Below, piece by piece: positions 1-6,641 of a stretch of 13,950 nt of DNA. A program made the translations under genes and the position numbers. Below the pieces are notes generated by a model that was not told the DNA's origin, did not search any database, and was given only the letters and a program-made list of their open reading frames with translations. Where the stretch lies: the NCBI GenBank assembly GCA_001796865.1, contig MGNQ01000030.1, forward strand, positions 1 through 13,950, in the 5' to 3' direction. Numbering within the stretch: the first letter of the stretch is position 1; each line of letters opens with the position of its first letter. The stretch comes from Chloroflexi bacterium RBG_16_56_11 (GTDB lineage: Bacteria; Chloroflexota; Dehalococcoidia; Dehalococcoidales; RBG-16-60-22).

Positions 1-2
1 AC

Positions 3-335
3 GGCGTCAGGATATGCCACATGGGTGACCTCGGGCACCTGCTCACCGATAACCAGGTCGTCGAAGTGGGCAAGGTACATGTCCTGCTCCTGCCTGTTGG
101 CGGTTTCTTCACCATTGACGCCCGGACCGCCCAGGAGGTCGCCGACCAGGTAAGGACGCGGGTCATCATCCCCATGCACTACAAGACTGATAAACTCAGT
201 TTCCCCATCGCCGGAGTGGAAGAGTTTATCAAAGGCAAGGACAACGTCGTCCGGGTAAACGGCAGCGAGGTCGAGTTCCGGGCGGGGGAGATAGCCGCCG
301 GCCCTCAGATCATGGTATTGAAACCGTCGCTGTAG
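3..335 (+). CDS. Metallo-beta-lactamase-fold hydrolase, UlaG-like (3' end only)
   Basis: The reading frame is open to the left edge, so the gene starts outside the window; the first ATG visible (base 21) is internal. In-window residues begin GVRICHMGDLGHLLT, which matches the HxGDxGH block of the UlaG/L-ascorbate-6-phosphate-lactonase branch of the metallo-beta-lactamase superfamily, where His and Asp are metal ligands. A second ligand region, IIPMHYKTD, follows about 50 residues later, again typical of the branch. The protein ends with an ordinary strand-rich tail, so the C-terminus is intact. It is probably a cytoplasmic Zn or Mn hydrolase; the substrate cannot be told because the N-terminal half is missing. 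The next gene begins 15 bases after the stop in the same direction, so the two may be co-transcribed. Confidence 0.8.
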   Translation, partial: GVRICHMGDLGHLLTDNQVVEVGKVHVLLLPVGGFFTIDARTAQEVADQVRTRVIIPMHYKTDKLSFPIAGVEEFIKGKDNVVRVNGSEVEFRAGEIAAGPQIMVLKPSL

Positions 336-350
336 GGCGCGTCGAGATTA

Positions 351-1625
351 ATGATAAATCCCCATCAGGTGGGCCTGATTATTTTCGACCTGCACGGGAC
401 GGTCTCATCGTCCACCAGGGCGGTCTATGAAGCTCTGAAAAGTGCCTACCGCGAGCTCGGCTGGGACATGTTTTTCAGCCAGCAGGAGATGGAAAAACAC
501 CTCGGCGAGACTTCCGACGCGTTTTACCAGCAGATGACCCCCGCCGAAAAACGCTCGCAATGGAAGGAACTCAGGACCAGGGTACGCGAACAAAATATTA
601 ATGTCTTCCGGGAGTACGGGCAGACCTTTCCCGGAGTAACAGAGACCCTGAAAACCCTGAAAGAAAGAGGCTTTCGTCTTGCCCTGTACAGTACCAGCTC
701 GAGGCAATCTTTCAACGCGGCGATTGACGCCCTTGAAATCACGGACTTTTTCGAACCGATAGAATGCGCTCAGGAAAATAATCTAACAAAGACGGAACTG
801 GCCCGGAAATTCAAGGTGAAGACAGGCACGGTTGCGGCAGCCATCGTCGGTGATAGCCTCCAGGATATCGAGGCGGCCCGGGGAACCGATTCTCTATCCA
901 TTGGCGCGTTATACGGCTATGGTGGGAACGAGCCGCAGCAAGCTGATATTACCATAAAACAATTCGATAAGCTGCTCACCATCTTCGATAGAAGGTTGCC
1001 AATATTTGAAAATATACTGGGTGAAATAGGACGGAAAAAGGCCGCCGGAAGGCCATACGTCGTCGGGATAAGCGGCATCGACTGCTCCGGGAAATCGTTA
1101 TTCGCGGGGGCATTCGAAAAGTTCCTTCAAGCGAAAGGCCATCAAACACAGCTCATCAGCCTGGATGATTTTCATAACCCGAAGGAAATCCGTTGTGCCG
1201 GGAAAGACCAGGCGGACAACTATTACAATCGCAGCTTCAATATCAATCTAATCAAAGAAAAGCTGCTGAAACCTCTGCGGGGGAAAAAGGCTTTTTCTGT
1301 CAGAATGACTCTCCTAGACTGGCGTACAGACAGGTACGAAATCGAGAGAGAATTTTCTTTCAGTCGGGACACTATAGTCATTTTCGAAGGGGTTTTCCTG
1401 TTCCGGAACGAGCTGGCGCCACATATCGATTATAAAGTCTTTCTGAGTATTACCTTCGAAGAAAGTAAAAAGCGGGCGAAAGAAAGGGACGCGGAAGCGG
1501 TTATTAAGAAATACGATAATAAATACCTGCCTGCCCAGCGTAAATACCTGGAAGAATACCCTCCCCGAAAGACCGCCGATATAGTCATCGATAACACCGA
1601 TTATCATCGCCCCCATATTATGTAA
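351..1625 (+). CDS. HAD-fold domain fused to uridine-kinase-like P-loop domain
   Basis: 424 residues in two clear domains. Residues about 8-215 are a HAD-like fold with a helical cap: motif I FDLHGT (D13), motif II LYSTSS (S114), a KTELARK lysine region for motif III, and motif IV VGDSLQD (D168, D172). Residues about 235-424 are a P-loop kinase of the uridine kinase/phosphoribulokinase type: Walker A GIDCSGKS (242-249), the ISLDDF motif (D272, D273) and the late FEGVFLF strand. Each domain alone is familiar; together they suggest a bifunctional or internally regulated nucleoside or sugar phosphate enzyme of the cytoplasm. Oddity: the second Asp of HAD motif I (DxD), normally the general acid/base, is His15, so phosphatase chemistry may be altered or lost. 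The ATG has only a weak ribosome site. Substrate not predictable from sequence. Confidence 0.8.
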   Translation: MINPHQVGLIIFDLHGTVSSSTRAVYEALKSAYRELGWDMFFSQQEMEKHLGETSDAFYQQMTPAEKRSQWKELRTRVREQNINVFREYGQTFPGVTETLKTLKERGFRLALYSTSSRQSFNAAIDALEITDFFEPIECAQENNLTKTELARKFKVKTGTVAAAIVGDSLQDIEAARGTDSLSIGALYGYGGNEPQQADITIKQFDKLLTIFDRRLPIFENILGEIGRKKAAGRPYVVGISGIDCSGKSLFAGAFEKFLQAKGHQTQLISLDDFHNPKEIRCAGKDQADNYYNRSFNINLIKEKLLKPLRGKKAFSVRMTLLDWRTDRYEIEREFSFSRDTIVIFEGVFLFRNELAPHIDYKVFLSITFEESKKRAKERDAEAVIKKYDNKYLPAQRKYLEEYPPRKTADIVIDNTDYHRPHIM

Positions 1626-1694
1626 ATCCATGATATCCGGCGAATCATCCCGCGCTGGTCTTTCATATATTTTTCTCCAACCCTCTAGCGCGAG

Positions 1695-1724
1695 TTGACC
1701 TCCTGTGATAGAATTATGTATAGG
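1695..1724 (+). promoter_or_regulatory. Candidate sigma70-type promoter of the Moco operon
   Basis: TTGACC (1695-1700) and TATAGG (1719-1724) are separated by 18 bases. Transcription would begin near 1731, leaving a leader of about 25 bases before the TTG start of mobA. The surrounding 131-base gap (1626-1756) otherwise holds only a 6-bp inverted repeat, CGCGCT at 1651-1656 against AGCGCG at 1687-1692, with a T-rich loop, which could be a weak terminator for the preceding gene. No long structured leader resembling the Moco riboswitch is seen here. Confidence 0.45.
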
Positions 1725-1756
1725 GGGTAAAGTCTCGCAATAAAGGCCCGTTCACG

Positions 1757-2371
1757 TTGGAAATAAACAGCATCATCCTCGCCGGCGGAAAAAGTCTGCG
1801 TCTGGGCCATGATAAAGTCCTGGAAAAAGTGGGAAACACGAGCCTGCTCGAGCAGGTTATATCCCGCATCGACACACTGAGCAAAGAGATTATCATCGTT
1901 ACGGCGAAAGAGAGAATCTTCACAGAGTTGGTGCTCCACCCGAAAGTCAAAATCGTACCCGATATTTTCCCCGGCCAGGGCTCGCTGGGTGGCATTTATA
2001 CCGGATTGGTCGAGTCGAACTCATTTTACAATCTCGTCGTAGCGGCAGATATGCCGTTTTTAAGCAGGCCTCTGTTAAGTTATATGATCGATGTTTCGGA
2101 CGGTTACGATTTTGTGGTACCAAAGTTCAAAGACTGGTTCGAGCCGTTGCACGCCATCTACTCCCGGAACTGTATCGGCCCCATCGAATCTATCATTAAC
2201 CAGGGGAGAAGAGTAATCATCGATTTAATACATTACGTTAATGTCAGGTATATTGAGCCCGAAGAAATGGACCGGTTCGACCCGCAGCGTTTGAGCTTTT
2301 TCAACATCAATACCAGGGACGACCTGGAGCGGGCGAGACAGATAGCTGGAGGAGCCAGTAACCCATGCTGA
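1757..2371 (+). CDS. mobA: Molybdenum cofactor guanylyltransferase
   Basis: MobA attaches GMP (from GTP) to molybdenum cofactor to give the guanine dinucleotide form used by DMSO-reductase-family enzymes. The 204-residue length is normal. The N-terminal nucleotide-binding loop LAGGKSLRLGHDK (residues 8-20), the GQGSLGGI turn (73-80), the metal-binding Asp of AADMPF (D98) and the late FFNINTRDDL motif are all present. The start is TTG: it gives the canonical N-terminus two residues before the strand leading into LAGGKS, and AAAGG lies about ten bases upstream. The 3' end overlaps moeA by 7 bases. Paralogous nucleotidyltransferases for other cofactor forms (MocA, CTP) differ in the loop, but are not completely excluded by sequence reading alone. 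Confidence 0.92.
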   Translation: MEINSIILAGGKSLRLGHDKVLEKVGNTSLLEQVISRIDTLSKEIIIVTAKERIFTELVLHPKVKIVPDIFPGQGSLGGIYTGLVESNSFYNLVVAADMPFLSRPLLSYMIDVSDGYDFVVPKFKDWFEPLHAIYSRNCIGPIESIINQGRRVIIDLIHYVNVRYIEPEEMDRFDPQRLSFFNINTRDDLERARQIAGGASNPC

Positions 2372-3636
2372 GCGTCGAAGAAGCCCTGCAAAAGATATTA
2401 AACGAGGTGGACACCCTCGAAGCAGAGTCCGTCCCGATAACGGAGTCGCTGGGGCAGGTCCTGGCCGAAGACATCAGGTCGGAGATAAACGTCCCGCCGC
2501 TGGACAACTCGGCGATGGACGGCTACGCGGTGCGCTGGGAGGATACCCGGGGGGCCAGCGTAGCGTCGCCGCGGCAGCTGCGCGTCATCGACACAGTGAT
2601 GGCCGGCTCGATATCCGGTCGGGAGGTATTACCCGGGACGGCCATCCGCATCATGACCGGCGCCCCCGTGCCCCGTGGGGCCGATAGCGTGGTGCAGTTC
2701 GAAAACACCGATGAATCCGGGAACAAGAACCGGGCGGCCGGGCAGGTAGGGATTTTAAGCGAGGCCGGCCCGGGCTTAAATATCCGGCGGGCGGGCGAAG
2801 ACGTCGCCAGGGGCACCGTCGTCCTCAGGAAAGGCACCGTCATCCGCCCGGCGGAGGTCGGCGTATGTGCCTCGCTGGGCTATCGACAGGTCAAGGCAAT
2901 CCGCCGTCCGCTGGTAGCCGTCCTCTCTACCGGGGACGAGCTGGTGGAGGTCGGCGAGCCGCTGCCCGCGGGCAAGATCTACGACAGCAACGCCTACAGC
3001 ATCGCCAGCCTCGTGAAGCGCTACGGGTGCGTCCCGAGAATCCTCGGGATATCCCGCGACGACGAGGCCGAGCTGGTAAGCAAACTGAAGCAGGCCCGCG
3101 ATACCGATATGTTGTTAACCACCGGCGGCGTCTCCATGGGCGATTATGACATGGTGAAAGACATCCTGGCCCGGGACGGGCAGATGGTGTTCTGGCAGGT
3201 GAGGGTCAAGCCCGGGAAACCACTGGCCTTCGGGAAGATAAAGGGCAACCGGAACGGGCGGTCCAGGACCATACCACACCTGGGACTGCCCGGCAACGCC
3301 GTCTCCTGCATGGTCAGCTTCGAGCTCTTCGTCAGGCCGGCCCTGCTCAAGATGATGGGAAAAACCAACATCGCCAAACCGGTGGTCGAAGCCATCATGG
3401 AAGAAGGCGTTAAAAATAACGCCGGAAGGCGTCTCTATGACCGCGCAATCGTGGAAAAGCGTAATGGCCACTACTACGCCCGGCTGACCGGGCCGCAGGG
3501 CTCCGGTATTCTTACCTCGATGAGCCAGGCCAACGGGCTGGTGCTCATCCCCGAAGAGCGGAAAGAGATAAAGAAAGGCGAGACCGTCCAGGCGCTGATG
3601 CTGGACTGGAATGAGGAAGTCAACCTGCAGCGGTAA
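2365..3636 (+). CDS. moeA: Molybdopterin molybdenumtransferase
   Basis: MoeA inserts molybdate into adenylylated molybdopterin, the step before MobA. The 423 residues cover the whole family length: N-terminal MoeA domain with PPLDNSAMDGYAV (44-56), the molybdopterin-binding MogA-like domain with STGDELVEVGEPLPAGKIYDSN (near 188-209) and TTGGVSMGDYD (252-262), the KPGKPLAFG (282-290) and LGLPGNAVS (306-314) loops, and a small C-terminal beta domain from about residue 345. The ATG lies 11 bases after GGAGGAG and overlaps the end of mobA by 7 bases, so translation is probably coupled. Nothing appears degraded. Base composition is more GC-rich than the HAD-kinase gene upstream. A tungsten-specific role is possible in this family and cannot be excluded. 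Confidence 0.95.
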   Translation: MLSVEEALQKILNEVDTLEAESVPITESLGQVLAEDIRSEINVPPLDNSAMDGYAVRWEDTRGASVASPRQLRVIDTVMAGSISGREVLPGTAIRIMTGAPVPRGADSVVQFENTDESGNKNRAAGQVGILSEAGPGLNIRRAGEDVARGTVVLRKGTVIRPAEVGVCASLGYRQVKAIRRPLVAVLSTGDELVEVGEPLPAGKIYDSNAYSIASLVKRYGCVPRILGISRDDEAELVSKLKQARDTDMLLTTGGVSMGDYDMVKDILARDGQMVFWQVRVKPGKPLAFGKIKGNRNGRSRTIPHLGLPGNAVSCMVSFELFVRPALLKMMGKTNIAKPVVEAIMEEGVKNNAGRRLYDRAIVEKRNGHYYARLTGPQGSGILTSMSQANGLVLIPEERKEIKKGETVQALMLDWNEEVNLQR

Positions 3637-3650
3637 TTACCGGGGGAAAT

Positions 3651-4301
3651 ATGCGTTCGATAATTTCGTTTGTGGGTAAATCGAGCTCGGGGAAGACCAC
3701 CCTCCTGGAAAGCCTCATCGCCGAGCTCAAAAAGCGCGGCTACAGGGTGGCTATCGTCAAACATTCGCACCATGCCGACGACCTCGACAAGACGTCCAAG
3801 GATACCTGGCGTTTCACGCAGGCCGGTAGCGCGCTTTCGGCCATCAACTCCCTCGACCACCTGGCCATCTACCGGCGCATCGACCATTATTTCGACCCCC
3901 AGGAGATATCGAACTTCATCCTGTGGGACTATGACCTCATCCTGACAGAGGGTTTCAAGGGCAGCGATTATCCCAAGATAGAAGTGCACCGGGGTGAGCA
4001 GGGTAAAGAGCTGCTCACCGACCCTGAAAAACTGGTCGCGGTGGTCACCGACCAGCCGCTCGACATCGGCGTCCCCCAGTACTCCCACGAAGACGTGGGC
4101 GGAATCGCCGACCTCCTGGAAAAAACGATAGTCGAACGGCGAAGAGAAACGGACATCGACCTGGTCGTCAATGGAGAATATATTCCCCTCGACCCGGCGT
4201 TAAGGGACCTGCTGTCCAGGACGCTGGCGGCCATGATTCCTTACCCCGGGGGCGACGGCGTAGTCAAAAGCCTGCACATTTCCCTGAGGAGGAACGCTTG
4301 A
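3651..4301 (+). CDS. mobB: MobB, GTP-binding molybdopterin-guanine dinucleotide biosynthesis adaptor, with C-terminal extension
   Basis: MobB is a P-loop GTPase that assists MobA in nucleotide attachment. Residues 1-165 are the standard domain: Walker A GKSSSGKTT (9-17), IVKHSHH (35-41), the DKTSKDTWRFTQAGS block (46-60), and LTEGFKGSDYPKIEVHR (98-114). Residues about 166-216 are an additional small domain (DLVVNGEYIPLDPALRDLL and onwards) that resembles the extension seen on some archaeal and anaerobe MobB proteins; its role is not known to me. A GGGGGA ribosome site lies a few bases before the ATG, and the gene begins 14 bases after moeA. The last four bases TTGA overlap the TTG start of the next gene. 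Confidence 0.92.
   Translation: MRSIISFVGKSSSGKTTLLESLIAELKKRGYRVAIVKHSHHADDLDKTSKDTWRFTQAGSALSAINSLDHLAIYRRIDHYFDPQEISNFILWDYDLILTEGFKGSDYPKIEVHRGEQGKELLTDPEKLVAVVTDQPLDIGVPQYSHEDVGGIADLLEKTIVERRRETDIDLVVNGEYIPLDPALRDLLSRTLAAMIPYPGGDGVVKSLHISLRRNA
4287..4292 (+). promoter_or_regulatory. Ribosome binding site that fixes a TTG start
   Basis: A perfect AGGAGG sits five bases before the TTG at 4298. It lies inside the end of mobB and shows that the following gene starts at TTG, in a 4-base TTGA stop/start overlap, rather than at a later ATG. Confidence 0.8.
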
Positions 4302-5032
4302 TTTTCGAATCCGAAGATTTCGAATTCAAAGTTCCGTCGGTAGTATCCCGGGCGCGGCGCGTGCTGATTAAGCCGAGCGCTTCCTACCCGCTGCCGTACC
4401 CGGTGACGACCAGCGCCGATATGCTGGCCACCATTATCGCCAGCATCCGCCGGGTCAGCGACGCCGACATCATCCTCCTGGAGGGCACGCCCGGGGGTAT
4501 GCCCACCCGCGCCATCTACGATGCGCTGGGCTATAATTTCCCGCGGGTGCTGACCCTGGACGTCAAGGACTGTATTTTCGTGGAGGTGGATAATCCGCTT
4601 CCCAAACCCTTCGCCATGCCCACCTTCTGGGTACCCAACGTCATTCTGTCCAGCGATTATCTGATAACCGTGGCACCGCTGAAGACCTATAACGGGACGG
4701 GAAGCTTCACCATCATGAACCTACTCTCCCTGCTGCCCAGCAGCAAGTACCACGGCGAGTCATCGAGCGGCGGCTGGGAAAGCCTGTACAGCCTGGGAAT
4801 AGATAAAGTCCTGGCCGACCTCTATTTTACCCTCCCGTTCGACCTGGGAATAGTCGAAGCGAGGCAGAAGTTTTCGGTCCGGGAGGCCCCCAGCACGGGG
4901 GAGGTGGAGGAATACGACAAGGTGTTCGTCGGCGAGCCGTACGAGGTCGACCGCGAGGCGGCCGACGCGCTGGGTCTGAAGGTGGGGTATCTCGACCTGA
5001 TAAAGTCCGCCAAGGTCGAGCTCGGGGCCTAG
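4298..5032 (+). CDS. DUF362 family protein, last gene of the Moco operon
   Basis: The 244-residue protein shows the DUF362 pattern: an early VLIKPSAS strand, a segment near PVTTSADMLATII, then VPNVILSSDYLITVAPLKTYNGTGSFTIMNLLSLLPSSKYHG, corresponding to the family's D-x-hI-phK-hHxx block followed by a glycine-containing loop; here the usual His after LK is Tyr. There are no ferredoxin CxxCxxC clusters, which many longer DUF362 proteins carry, and no signal peptide or membrane segment. Biochemical function of the family is poorly defined. It starts at TTG within the mobB stop codon behind a perfect AGGAGG, so its synthesis is tied to MobB, hinting at a role in Moco metabolism or in the enzyme that uses it. 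That role is inference. Confidence 0.75.
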   Translation: MIFESEDFEFKVPSVVSRARRVLIKPSASYPLPYPVTTSADMLATIIASIRRVSDADIILLEGTPGGMPTRAIYDALGYNFPRVLTLDVKDCIFVEVDNPLPKPFAMPTFWVPNVILSSDYLITVAPLKTYNGTGSFTIMNLLSLLPSSKYHGESSSGGWESLYSLGIDKVLADLYFTLPFDLGIVEARQKFSVREAPSTGEVEEYDKVFVGEPYEVDREAADALGLKVGYLDLIKSAKVELGA

Positions 5033-5038
5033 CAAATA

Positions 5039-5080
5039 TCCTTCGACGGGCTCACCCTTCGACAGGCCCGGGGTAAGCGG
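5039..5080. repeat. CTTCGACRGGC repeat fragment between convergent genes
   Basis: CCTTCGACGGGCTCAC at 5040-5055 is followed by CCCTTCGACAGGCCC at 5054-5068, then GGGGTAAGCGG. The unit resembles the widespread intergenic CTTCGAC-AGGCTCA-type palindromic repeats of bacterial genomes. It sits in the 70-base gap between the converging DUF362 and acylphosphatase genes. No T-rich terminator is seen. Identification as a dispersed repeat needs the rest of the genome. Confidence 0.4.
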
Positions 5081-5102
5081 CGCCAGCTATAGAATCGAGC
5101 GT

Positions 5103-5384
5103 CTAGTACATTACGGTGAACCCGGGGAAATTCCCGGCAGGTGGCGGCCAGTCCACGGTCACCTCTTCCACCCTGGCAGCGGGTGGTCCCGCCCGCAGAT
5201 ATCCGACAAGCTTCTCCAGCTGCTCTCGGCCGCCCTCCGCCCTGACCTCGACCGAACCATCGGGGGCGTTACTCACGTAGCCGCTGAGCTTGAGTGATTC
5301 GGCCTGCCTTCTCACGAAGTCGCGGAAAAAAACGCCCTGTACGCGGCCCCTAACCTTAGCTTGAAGCGCTGCCAGGTCAGCCAT
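5103..5384 (-). CDS. acyP: Acylphosphatase
   Basis: Acylphosphatases hydrolyse carboxyl-phosphate anhydrides such as acetyl phosphate and carbamoyl phosphate in the cytoplasm. The 93-residue length is typical. The phosphate cradle GRVQGVFFRDF (13-23) includes the catalytic Arg21, and GYVSNAPDGSVEV (35-47) includes the catalytic Asn39; the C-terminal GFTVMY matches the last strand of the alpha/beta sandwich. The ATG is the only start that leaves a normal N-terminus. It lies 35 bases downstream of the 51-residue basic protein and belongs to a leftward group with rnc. Confidence 0.93.
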   Translation of the reverse strand: MADLAALQAKVRGRVQGVFFRDFVRRQAESLKLSGYVSNAPDGSVEVRAEGGREQLEKLVGYLRAGPPAARVEEVTVDWPPPAGNFPGFTVMY

Positions 5385-5419
5385 CGACTACCAATCCTCA
5401 ACACCGCCGGACCGACTGT

Positions 5420-5575
5420 TTAGGTCTCCTCCTCCTCGACCCGACCCTCCCGCTGCTTCCCCTTTTTAATGACCTCGACCTCCGTCGGCGTTGTCGTCAA
5501 TATCACCTGGGGCAGTTTTTTTAAGTCCTTTTTGGATTTTTTCTGTTCACGGTGCCGGTAATCGCGACTACCCAT
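5420..5575 (-). CDS. Small conserved-looking basic/acidic protein, 51 residues
   Basis: A 51-residue frame opens with ATG at 5575 behind GAGGTG (seven bases before the start) and ends at TAA. It begins MGSRDYRHREQKKSKKDLKK, then has a hydrophobic strand-like PQVILTTTPTEVEVIKK, and ends in EEEET. It lies between rnc and acyP in the same direction, filling most of a 242-base gap. A very basic, Lys/Arg-rich N-terminus and an acidic tail suggest nucleic-acid or ribosome contact, but no family is recognised with certainty. I recall similar MGSRDYRHRE starts in small Chloroflexota proteins, which is memory, not a search. The good ribosome site and sensible composition argue that it is a real gene. 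Confidence 0.7.
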   Translation of the reverse strand: MGSRDYRHREQKKSKKDLKKLPQVILTTTPTEVEVIKKGKQREGRVEEEET

Positions 5576-5626
5576 AATCACACCTCTCAATACTGAGGTA
5601 CTTTAATGTAGTTTAGCAAATAGGGG

Positions 5627-6328
5627 CTAATCCGTAAAGTCTGCCTCTAGACCTTCGAGCGCCTGCCGGGCCGCCTCCATCTCCGCTGTTTTCTTATTTT
5701 TACCGGTACCCGTGGCCAGGACTTTTTCCGCGGCCATTACCTTGACGGTAAACCTCTTATCGTGGTCCGGGCCGGTCTCGGCCACCAAACGATAAACAGG
5801 CGTCACCTGGAGCCGCGACTGCGTAACTTCCTGCAACCTCGATTTAAAGTCGACGGCGGTGCCCTGCCGGGTTACCCTCAACCATTCCTCAGCGAGCAAC
5901 CTCGACACGACATCGGTGGCGGCAGCCTCGCCCAGGTCGAGGTAGATCGCGGCGATGACTGCCTCGAGTGCCGCTGCCAGGTTCGGCGGTTTATTCCTGC
6001 CGCCGCTGGCTTCCTCGCCCTTGCCCAGATACAGGAACCCTCCAAGTCCAATCCCCAGCGCTACCCGCGCGAGGGTATCGCGGGTGACCAGGGCGGCCCG
6101 GAGTTTTGTCATCGCCCCTTCGGACAGGTCGGGGAACTCCCGGTAGAGCTTCCCGGCGACAATCAGGTCGAGGACGGCGTCACCGAGGAACTCGAGTCGC
6201 TCATTGTGGCCGGAAACAGCCGTGGGATTCTCGTTGACATAGGAGCTGTGCACCAGGGCTTGCTCCAGCAGGGCGGGGTCTCGGAACGTGACCCCGAGGA
6301 CTTTCTGCAGGGCAGCCGCGTCAGACAT
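5627..6328 (-). CDS. rnc: Ribonuclease III
   Basis: RNase III cuts double-stranded RNA, maturing rRNA precursors and some mRNAs. Residues about 1-148 form the nuclease domain with the signature NERLEFLGDAVLD (42-54), containing the acidic residues E43, E46 and D50, then SEGAMTKLRA with E70, and LEAVIAAIYLD with the essential E122. Residues about 158-229 are a double-stranded-RNA-binding domain (DFKSRLQEVTQ, then GTGKNKKTAEMEAARQAL). Length of 233 is normal. An oddity is Ala119 where most RNases III have Asp or Asn three residues before the essential Glu (D114 in the E. coli enzyme). No clear ribosome site precedes the ATG; a small inverted-repeat leader does. It is divergent from tRNA-Gln. 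Confidence 0.95.
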   Translation of the reverse strand: MSDAAALQKVLGVTFRDPALLEQALVHSSYVNENPTAVSGHNERLEFLGDAVLDLIVAGKLYREFPDLSEGAMTKLRAALVTRDTLARVALGIGLGGFLYLGKGEEASGGRNKPPNLAAALEAVIAAIYLDLGEAAATDVVSRLLAEEWLRVTRQGTAVDFKSRLQEVTQSRLQVTPVYRLVAETGPDHDKRFTVKVMAAEKVLATGTGKNKKTAEMEAARQALEGLEADFTD

Positions 6329-6333
6329 GTCAA

Positions 6334-6358
6334 AATAACAATAGCCTGTTATTCAGGC
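6334..6358 (-). promoter_or_regulatory. Alternative hairpins in the rnc leader
   Basis: AATAACA (6334-6340) pairs perfectly with TGTTATT (6347-6353), loop six bases; GCCTG (6344-6348) pairs with CAGGC (6354-6358), loop five. The two overlap and exclude each other. They lie within 6-30 bases of the rnc ATG, where a ribosome site would be expected. In E. coli rnc is autoregulated by cleavage of a hairpin in its leader; here that is only an analogy. Confidence 0.35.
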
Positions 6359-6376
6359 GGTGTCAAACACGCGCGA

Positions 6377-6405
6377 TTGTCCCTGAGCGTGGAAGGTGCT
6401 ATAAT
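6377..6405 (+). promoter_or_regulatory. tRNA-Gln promoter
   Basis: TTGTCC (6377-6382), a 17-base spacer, and a perfect TATAAT (6400-6405), with the tRNA beginning 12 bases after the -10 box. This is the strongest housekeeping promoter in the window and fits a stable-RNA gene. Confidence 0.8.
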
Positions 6406-6417
6406 TTTACCTGTCAC

Positions 6418-6491
6418 TGGGGAGTCGTCTAGTGGTAGGACAGCGGACTCTGGATCCGTATGTGAAGGTTCGAATCCTTCCTCCCCAGCCA
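6418..6491 (+). tRNA. tRNA-Gln (anticodon CTG)
   Basis: A full cloverleaf can be folded: acceptor TGGGGAG/CTCCCCA (with the U1-A72 pair usual for bacterial tRNA-Gln), D-arm GTCT/GGAC, anticodon stem GCGGA/TCCGT with loop CTCTGGA giving anticodon CTG (reads CAG), a four-base variable loop, T-arm GAAGG-TTCGAAT-CCTTC, discriminator G at 6488, and an encoded CCA at 6489-6491. It is transcribed away from rnc. Confidence 0.95.
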
Positions 6492-6578
6492 TGTTTAAAT
6501 AAGGTAACAACACTACACGTTTTTAGCCTCCGGTCTTTTTTAGTCCCAAATGCTCTGAATTTAAATCCCGGTAATACT

Positions 6579-6608
6579 TTGACCGAATCACACATAACTT
6601 GATAAGAT
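6579..6608 (+). promoter_or_regulatory. Candidate hicAB promoter
   Basis: TTGACC (6579-6584), an 18-base spacer and TAAGAT (6603-6608), about 33 bases before the ATG of hicA. The 150-base gap between tRNA-Gln and hicA otherwise holds only T-runs at about 6521-6541 without a clear stem. No convincing operator palindrome for the toxin-antitoxin complex is seen. Confidence 0.45.
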
Positions 6609-6641
6609 TAAAACATACTCCGCGTTAAGTCGGAATGATTT

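Noticed and set aside
1626..1756. Moco riboswitch before mobA
   Set aside because: The gap is only 131 bases, the proposed transcript leader about 25 bases, and no multi-stem structure was found.
3474..4088. 204-residue minus-strand open frame over moeA and mobB
   Set aside because: It covers two clearly coding genes in the opposite frame and has no domain.
5762..6502. 246-residue plus-strand open frame across rnc and tRNA-Gln
   Set aside because: It is antisense to the well-supported RNase III gene and its end runs through the tRNA; composition is shadow-like (Arg/Gly/Pro-rich, no domain).
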